NCBI GenBank assembly: GCA_050260095.1
Contig: JBLNBQ010000026.1
Span: forward strand, 1-10,566
Source: JBLNBQ01 sp050260095
GTDB taxonomy: Bacteria; Bacillota; UBA5301; DYFA01
Direction: 5' to 3'
Length of the DNA stretch: 10,566 nt
This document shows, in pieces, positions 6,852 through 10,566 of the stretch. Below the pieces are notes generated by a model that saw only the letters and a list, made by a program, of their open reading frames with translations, was not told where the DNA came from and did no database searches. How positions within the stretch are numbered: position 1 is the first letter of the stretch; every line of letters begins with the position of its first letter. Position numbers and translations under genes: made by a program.

Positions 6852-7994
6852 ATGGGAGAGTGGACGCTCGCCGCCACCGCCGCCTTCGGCCTCGAAGCGG
6901 TGGTGGCCCGGGAACTGAAAGAACTGGGATACCACGAGACCCGCGTCGACAACGGGCGGGTCTTCTTTACCGGCGGGCCGGCCGACGTGGCCCGGGCGAA
7001 CCTGTGGCTTAGGGCCTCCGACCGCGTCCTGGTGAAACTCGGCGCCTTCCCGGCACCCACCTTCGACGCCCTGTTCGAACAGACGTTGGCCCTCCCCTGG
7101 AGCGACTGGCTGCCCGAGGACGCCGCTTTCCCGGTCGCCGGCAAGGCGGTGCGTTCGACCCTCATGAGCGTGCCAGACTGCCAGGCGATCGTCAAGAAGG
7201 CCATCGTGGAGAACCTGCGCCGGCGTTATCGCCGGGACTGGTTTCCCGAGACCGGCCCGGTCTACCCCATCACCGTGTCCGTGCTGAAAGACGTCGCAAC
7301 GATCAGCCTGGACACGACCGGGATGGGGCTGCACAAGCGCGGCTACCGCCGCAAGGCCGGAGAGGCCCCGCTCAAGGAGACGCTGGCCGCCGCCATGCTG
7401 CTGCTGGCCCGCTGGACGCCCCAGTTGCCCTTGGTCGACCCCTGCTGCGGCTCGGGCACCTTCCCGATCGAGGCGGCCCTGCTGGCCCGCCGCATCGCCC
7501 CCGGGCTGCGCCGCACTTTCTTGGCCGAGGCGTGGCCCCAGGTGCCGGCTGGGCTTTGGGCGGAGGAACGCCGGGCGGCGGAAGCGCGGATCGACCGTGA
7601 CCTGAAGCTTGACCTGTGCGGCTTCGACCTGGACCCGGAGGCCATCGCCCTCTCGGCGGAGCACGCCCGGGAGGCTGGGGTGGCAAACGACATCCGCTGG
7701 GAAACGCGCCCTTTGCACGAGCTGAGCCTGCCCGCCGGACCCGGCATGGTGATCTGCAACCCGCCCTACGGCGAGCGTCTGGGGGAAGTGAGGGCCGCGG
7801 AACGCCTATACCGCGAGCTGGGAGAACTCTACCGCACCTCGCCTGGCTGGGCCTTTCACGTGCTCTCCGCCCATCCGCACTTCGAGCGCTTCTTCCGCCG
7901 CCGGGCCAACCGAGCGCGGAAGCTTTACAACGGCAGGCTGGAATGTCAATTTCTGTCCTTCCCCAGTAGTCAACTCGTGCCGGACATGATATAA
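6852..7994 (+). CDS. THUMP-domain class I SAM-dependent rRNA (guanine-N2) methyltransferase, RlmL/YpsC family
   Basis: A 380-residue protein, the usual length of the Bacillus YpsC group. A short N-terminal ferredoxin-like part and THUMP RNA-binding domain span about residues 1-155 (with TAAFGLEAVVARELKELGY at the start). The family-typical LHKRGYR follows (160-166), then a Rossmann methyltransferase with the SAM-binding motif DPCCGSGTF (196-204), acidic FDLDPEAI (258-265) and catalytic NPPYGERL (303-310). Relatives methylate N2 of guanine in 23S rRNA (m2G2445 in E. coli, by the N-terminal half of RlmL). The ATG at 6852 has AAAGGGG seven bases upstream. The gene diverges from the secreted-protein operon. 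The last codons and the TAA stop contain the -10 box of the next gene's promoter. Confidence 0.92.
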   Translation: MGEWTLAATAAFGLEAVVARELKELGYHETRVDNGRVFFTGGPADVARANLWLRASDRVLVKLGAFPAPTFDALFEQTLALPWSDWLPEDAAFPVAGKAVRSTLMSVPDCQAIVKKAIVENLRRRYRRDWFPETGPVYPITVSVLKDVATISLDTTGMGLHKRGYRRKAGEAPLKETLAAAMLLLARWTPQLPLVDPCCGSGTFPIEAALLARRIAPGLRRTFLAEAWPQVPAGLWAEERRAAEARIDRDLKLDLCGFDLDPEAIALSAEHAREAGVANDIRWETRPLHELSLPAGPGMVICNPPYGERLGEVRAAERLYRELGELYRTSPGWAFHVLSAHPHFERFFRRRANRARKLYNGRLECQFLSFPSSQLVPDMI

Positions 7995-7995
7995 T
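7967..7995 (+). promoter_or_regulatory. Extended -10 sigma-A promoter inside the 3' end of the methyltransferase gene
   Basis: A perfect TATAAT (7990-7995) is preceded by TG one base upstream (7987-7988), an extended -10, with TAGTCA (7967-7972; 4 of 6 matches to TTGACA) at a 17-base spacing. The box overlaps the TAA stop of the methyltransferase gene. Transcription would begin near 8002 and give the zinc-ribbon gene a leader of about 125 bases. There is no terminator between the two genes, so read-through from the methyltransferase is also possible. Confidence 0.8.
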
Positions 7996-8001
7996 GCAGA
8001 C

Positions 8002-8127
8002 GTCTACGCGGTCTTATGGGTGCGGTTCGTGGTATGAGCGGCGGTCTGTCCGAGGCGAAGCATCTCGTCCAAGCCCAGCTAGCCCTAGACAAATCAGCCC
8101 CCTGTTGGGCAAAGAGGAGATGTTCGC
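8002..8127 (+). other. Long 5' leader of the zinc-ribbon gene
   Basis: About 125 bases lie between the inferred transcription start and the zinc-ribbon ATG. It contains a short hairpin, GCCC(CCTGTT)GGGC, just before the AGAGGAG ribosome site, and a TAG-rich segment (AGCTAGCCCTAGAC). I do not recognise any known riboswitch or T-box in it. The length leaves room for post-transcriptional control, but nothing here proves it. Confidence 0.4.
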
Positions 8128-8415
8128 ATGTACGAAGACAAGATTCTGGTCTGCCGCGACTGCGGCCGGGAATTCACGTTCACCGCTGGTGAGCAGGAAT
8201 TCTACGCGATGAAGGGCTTCACGAACGAACCCGGCCGTTGCCCGGAGTGCCGTGCCGCCCGCAAGGCCAACGCCGGCGCGAGCCGCGGCGGCGCCCGCCA
8301 GATGTTCGAGGCCGTCTGCGCCAACTGCGGTGGCGTCGCTCAGGTCCCCTTCCAGCCGACCGCTGGCAAGCCGGTCTACTGCAGCAATTGCTTCCAGCCG
8401 CGCAACCGCTACTAG
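8128..8415 (+). CDS. Small zinc-ribbon protein (zf-trcl type)
   Basis: A 95-residue cytoplasmic protein with two zinc-knuckle regions. The N-terminal half (MYEDKILVCRDCGREFTFTAGEQEFY, then CPECRAARK) matches the probable zinc-ribbon family PF13451 (zf-trcl), with CxxC pairs at residues 10/13 and 37/40. The C-terminal half has another pair of CxxC motifs (CANCGG, and YCSNCF near the end) that could bind a second zinc. A short Gly/Arg/Ala-rich linker joins them, suggesting nucleic-acid or ribosome contact. No biochemical function is established that I know of. The ATG at 8128 has AGAGGAG eight bases upstream. It has a strong promoter and a strong terminator, so it is a separately expressed, probably abundant, small gene. 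Confidence 0.88.
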   Translation: MYEDKILVCRDCGREFTFTAGEQEFYAMKGFTNEPGRCPECRAARKANAGASRGGARQMFEAVCANCGGVAQVPFQPTAGKPVYCSNCFQPRNRY

Positions 8416-8445
8416 TCCGATCGACTTCGCCGCACGACAGACAAC

Positions 8446-8485
8446 AAGGCCGCTCCGCAAGGGGCGGCCTTCTGCTTCTCTTTTT
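8446..8485 (+). terminator. Intrinsic terminator with GCAA tetraloop
   Basis: An 11-bp stem (AAGGCCGCTCC, 8446-8456, against GGGGCGGCCTT, 8461-8471, with one G-U pair) closes a GCAA loop, a stable GNRA tetraloop, and is followed by a T-rich tract (CTGCTTCTCTTTTT). It lies 30 bases after the zinc-ribbon stop. On the opposite strand the T tract is poor, so it mainly serves the + strand transcript. Confidence 0.9.
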
Positions 8486-8515
8486 CCGGCTCTCCTCGTC
8501 CACAGGGCTCCGGCT

Positions 8516-8714
8516 CACGCCGGCCGGAAAGAGCCCCTGGAGGAGCGTCCCCACCTGCCACAATACCTCATCGCCCTGCTGGTGCCCGAAGAGGTCGTTG
8601 TACACCTTGAAGTCGCCCAGGTCGAGCATGACGAGGGTGAAGGCGGTCCCTTCCTCAAGCAGGTCGAGTTCGGGGCTGAGCCCGGCAAGGACCAGAAAAA
8701 GGGCGATCAGGCAA
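8516..8714 (-). pseudogene. Remnant of a GGDEF (diguanylate cyclase) domain
   Basis: On the minus strand, 8680-8516 reads LSPELDLLEEGTAFTLVMLDLGDFKVYNDLFGHQQGDEVLWQVGTLLQGLFPAGV when translated in segments. The part around MLDLGDFKVYNDLFGHQQGDEVL is a clear match to the first half of a GGDEF domain (normally hDxDxFKxxNDxxGHxxGDxvL). The GGDEF active-site loop that should follow is absent; the sequence degenerates towards the zinc-ribbon terminator. Upstream, an AGGAGG ribosome site (8731-8726) overlaps the stop of the transpeptidase gene. A TTG 11 bases later (8714) opens a different frame (MPDRPFSGPCR) that faintly resembles the DxLTGLYNR start of GGDEF domains before stopping, so a frameshift plus truncation is likely. 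It cannot encode an active cyclase. Confidence 0.7.
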
Positions 8715-8729
8715 AACTCCAGGGCCCTC

Positions 8730-9860
8730 CTATCTCACCCGCAGCGTCTGTCCGGGATAGATGGTGTCGCTCGTCAGGTTGTTCAGGCGGCGCAGCTCTG
8801 CCACGGTGGTGCCGAACCGTTCGGCGATGGTGAACAGGGTGTCCCGCGGCTGGACGGTGTACGTCTGCCGCCCGCCGGGAGCCGGGACGAGCAGCGTCTG
8901 CCCGGCGTAAATGGTGCCGGTCGGCGGGAGGTTGGGATTCAACCGCCGCAGCTCCGCCAGCGTGGTGCCGTAGCGCTTGGCGATCAGGTAAAGCGTATCA
9001 CCAGACTGCACGGTATAGGTCGTGGTCCCCGGACCAGGGGACGGCGGTGGGCCGGGAGGCGGCGGTGGCGGAGGGGTGCCCGCGCCGGGGATCACCAGCA
9101 CCTGCCCGACGCTCAGTACATCCGAGGTGAGGTTGTTGGCCTGCTGGAGCGCGGCGACCGTGGTCCCGAACCGCTGGGCGATCAGCCACAAGGTGTCCCC
9201 CGGCTGCACGGCATAGGTGTTGCCCGCGGCCTGGCCCGCCACGATGCGCACCGCGTCTCCCACGTTGAGCAGCGGGAAGATCTGCTCGACGTCCTGATTG
9301 TACATGCGGATGCAGCCGTTGCTGACCGCAAGCCCGATCGAGGAGGGGTCGCTGGTCCCGTGGATGCCGACGCCGTCCTCGGTCACGCCCAGCCAGCGGG
9401 TCCCGAAGACCCCGCCCGGGTCGAAGGCTTTGTTCAAGATGGTGAAGTTGCCGATGGGGGTCGGAGTCGCCGGCTTGCCGATCGCCACCGGGAAAGTGGC
9501 CTGCTGGACACCGTTCTGCAACAGGGTCAGCTGGCGATTCGCCAGGTTCACCTCTACGCTGTAGCCCCCGGTCGCGACCAACCGGGGCGCGGCGGCCCCG
9601 GGCGCGGGCGGGGCGCCGGTCACGACGTCGGCGGGAAGCGGTTCGCCGCTGAACAGGCGCCGCCAGGTCGCCGCATCCACGATGCCGGTCACGGGCAGGC
9701 CGGTACGGCGTTGAAAGTCTTTCACCGCCGCTTCCGTGGCGGGTCCGAACACGTTGTCCACGGTGAGGCCGTAGTAGGCGACCGAGTTTAGTTGCTCCTG
9801 CACGTTGCCGACGGGGGGCAGGTTATCCCCCGGGTGAAGGACGAGGAAATCATCGGCCAT
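8730..9860 (-). CDS. Peptidoglycan-binding / L,D-transpeptidase (YkuD) / triple LysM protein without signal peptide
   Basis: A 376-residue cell-wall enzyme. Residues about 15-71 are a PG_binding_1 domain (VQEQLNSVAYYGL...FQRRTGLPVTGIVD). Residues about 98-208 are a YkuD L,D-transpeptidase domain with H167 (GIHGTS) and the catalytic cysteine C183 in VSNGCIRMYN. Three LysM domains follow at about 215-258, 281-326 and 333-376, with a poly-Pro/Gly linker (261-278) after the first. Such enzymes form 3-3 cross-links or attach proteins to peptidoglycan; LysM and PG_binding modules anchor them to the wall. The ATG at 9860 is chosen because AGGAGGT lies 7 bases upstream; that site abuts the in-frame GTG 9869 and rules it out. 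There is no signal peptide, as in B. subtilis YkuD, a spore-associated protein with a LysM, so a mother-cell/spore-coat role is plausible. The NlpC/P60 gene precedes it. Confidence 0.92.
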   Translation of the reverse strand: MADDFLVLHPGDNLPPVGNVQEQLNSVAYYGLTVDNVFGPATEAAVKDFQRRTGLPVTGIVDAATWRRLFSGEPLPADVVTGAPPAPGAAAPRLVATGGYSVEVNLANRQLTLLQNGVQQATFPVAIGKPATPTPIGNFTILNKAFDPGGVFGTRWLGVTEDGVGIHGTSDPSSIGLAVSNGCIRMYNQDVEQIFPLLNVGDAVRIVAGQAAGNTYAVQPGDTLWLIAQRFGTTVAALQQANNLTSDVLSVGQVLVIPGAGTPPPPPPPGPPPSPGPGTTTYTVQSGDTLYLIAKRYGTTLAELRRLNPNLPPTGTIYAGQTLLVPAPGGRQTYTVQPRDTLFTIAERFGTTVAELRRLNNLTSDTIYPGQTLRVR

Positions 9861-9881
9861 AGAAGCCACCTCCTGTCGCCT

Positions 9882-9910
9882 TCACCCTATGCGCCTGGCC
9901 CAGGTGGGGT
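9882..9910 (-). promoter_or_regulatory. Weak sigma-K-like promoter candidate for the transpeptidase gene
   Basis: On the minus strand, AC (9910-9909) and CATAGGGTG (9891-9883) are separated by 17 bases, close to the sigma-K pattern AC-N17-CATANNNTA with one mismatch at the last position. The start point would fall almost on the ribosome-binding site (9874-9868), which is tight. The motif is short and could arise by chance; it is listed because the gene lacks a signal peptide and resembles a spore protein. Confidence 0.25.
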
Positions 9911-9953
9911 GCGTTCGTCCTAGTACGAACCGCCCCCCGCTATCCCAGGCGCA
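9890..9953. repeat. Nested inverted repeats between the two cell-wall genes
   Basis: Outer arms TGCGCCTGG (9890-9898) and CCAGGCGCA (9945-9953) enclose an inner 6-bp hairpin GTTCGT/ACGAAC (9913-9918 and 9925-9930) with a CCTAGT loop. The right outer arm overlaps the last codons of the NlpC/P60 gene. No T tract follows on either strand, so this is not a standard intrinsic terminator; it may be an operator, an attenuator, or a processing or stability element. Confidence 0.45.
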
Positions 9954-10524
9954 CCCGCCGTATCTCGTCGCGGCGGGCGGTCCAGTGCGGGTCGTCGACC
10001 TCGCTCACCTGGACGACAGGCCGCAGGTGAGTGGTGGCGTGGAGGAAGCGGTCGGTGGAGATGGCCAGCCCCACGTGCCCATGATTGGCGAAGAACAGCA
10101 GGTCGCCCGGGGCGAGGTCGGCACGGGCGACGGGAAAGGTGCGAGGATCGCGCGCCTGGTCGGAGGCGTCGCGGGGGAGGACCAGGCCGTGCAGGCGGTA
10201 GACGAGCTGGACCAGCCCGGAGCAGTCGATGCCCCAGGGCGTGGTGCCCCCCCAGCGGTACGGCAGGCCGAGGAGCCCCTGGGCGGTGGCCACCAGGCTC
10301 CGCTCCAGCTCGGCCCGGGTCTGCCAGGCCCAGGCGTCCTGGCCCGCGCAGAGATCGCCCGCCTGCACGAAGCCGGTGCGGCCTTCGGGCAACTCCACGA
10401 GGCGCCACTCGTCGTTCACCACGTCGCGCAGGGGCACCGGCGAGCCGAGCGGCAAGGTGAGAAGGAGCGGCGCCTGGACCTTGGGGCCGGCGTAAACGTT
10501 GGCGAAGAGGTTGCAGACGGTCAT
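9940..10524 (-). CDS. SH3b plus NlpC/P60 endopeptidase, YkfC-like
   Basis: A 194-residue peptidoglycan peptide hydrolase. Residues about 1-58 form one bacterial SH3 domain (NVYAGPK...LLTLPLGSPVPL...DEWRLVELPEGRTGFVQAGDL). The NlpC/P60 domain follows, with catalytic C101 (WGIDCSGLVQLVYRLHG), H150 (HGHVGLAI) and H162 (FLHAT). The Cys/His/His set and the 12-residue His-His spacing match YkfC-type gamma-D-glutamyl-L-diamino-acid endopeptidases, which cleave muropeptides released during wall turnover. No signal peptide is visible, as expected for a cytoplasmic recycling enzyme. The ATG at 10524 has GGGAG eight bases upstream; the frame is also open through a TTG at 10560 to the window edge, so a slightly longer N-terminus cannot be excluded. 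It has one SH3b rather than the two in B. subtilis YkfC. It precedes the transpeptidase gene by 79 bases. Confidence 0.88.
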   Translation of the reverse strand: MTVCNLFANVYAGPKVQAPLLLTLPLGSPVPLRDVVNDEWRLVELPEGRTGFVQAGDLCAGQDAWAWQTRAELERSLVATAQGLLGLPYRWGGTTPWGIDCSGLVQLVYRLHGLVLPRDASDQARDPRTFPVARADLAPGDLLFFANHGHVGLAISTDRFLHATTHLRPVVQVSEVDDPHWTARRDEIRRVRLG

Positions 10525-10566
10525 GGGCCGCGCTCCCGGAAGCCAGGACCCGGGGAGCAACCGGCC

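Noticed and set aside
6288..7718. Long minus-strand open frame over the methyltransferase gene and the secreted-protein gene
   Set aside because: It is antisense to the clear methyltransferase and out of frame with the secreted protein; no motifs.
8016..8192. Possible upstream open frame in the zinc-ribbon leader, overlapping that gene
   Set aside because: It has no good ribosome site, and its second half is only the shifted reading of the zinc-ribbon gene; a regulatory uORF is possible but unsupported.
8238..9791. Long + strand open frame across the zinc-ribbon 3' end and the transpeptidase gene
   Set aside because: It runs antisense to a strongly supported YkuD/LysM gene, crosses a terminator and shows no recognisable domain.
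1..10566. CRISPR array, tRNA/rRNA, insertion sequence or attachment site
   Set aside because: I saw no direct-repeat array, cloverleaf-like gene, transposase or integrase sequence, or target-site duplication on reading both strands.

Overview
This is a GC-rich bacterial window with densely packed genes on both strands. The gene content points to a spore-forming, high-GC member of the Firmicutes: a YpsC/RlmL-type rRNA methyltransferase, a small zf-trcl zinc-ribbon protein, an L,D-transpeptidase and a YkfC-like NlpC/P60 enzyme that both lack signal peptides, and a Y-family polymerase / DUF6504 / DnaE2 cassette. Symbiobacterium- or Limnochordia-like lineages would fit. The assignment is inferred from gene content; there is no rRNA in the window.

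Region 1 (1-3608, + strand) is a DNA-damage mutagenesis cassette. It holds the C-terminal tail of a Y-family (ImuB-like) polymerase carrying a sliding-clamp-binding-like motif, an overlapping small DUF6504 protein, and a complete DnaE2/ImuC-type error-prone replicative polymerase. The three are tightly spaced and probably co-transcribed.

Region 2 (3609-4040, + strand) is a self-contained unit: a near-consensus sigma-A promoter, a 101-residue orphan protein that looks like the C-terminal end of a larger beta-barrel-like protein, and a perfect GC-rich palindrome as terminator, shared with the convergent operon.

Region 3 (4064-6790, - strand) is a three-gene operon with overlapping ends: a secreted protein of unknown function, an ABC ATPase and an ABC-2 permease. 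The ATGA and longer overlaps indicate translational coupling.

Region 4 (6852-8471, + strand) holds a THUMP-domain rRNA N2-guanine methyltransferase, then an excellent extended -10 promoter inside the last codons of that gene, a roughly 125-base leader, a small two-knuckle zinc-ribbon protein, and a strong GNRA-loop terminator.

Region 5 (8516-10524, - strand) is a cell-wall pair: a YkfC-like NlpC/P60 endopeptidase followed by a PG-binding / L,D-transpeptidase / triple-LysM protein. A frameshifted remnant of a GGDEF (diguanylate cyclase) gene lies directly downstream. The transpeptidase without a secretion signal, preceded by a weak sigma-K-like promoter, suggests a spore envelope role.

Most of the window is ordinary chromosomal content. 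The points most worth a second look are the mutasome cassette with its uncharacterised DUF6504 member, the promoter-driven barrel fragment, the coupled secreted-protein/ABC operon and the GGDEF remnant.
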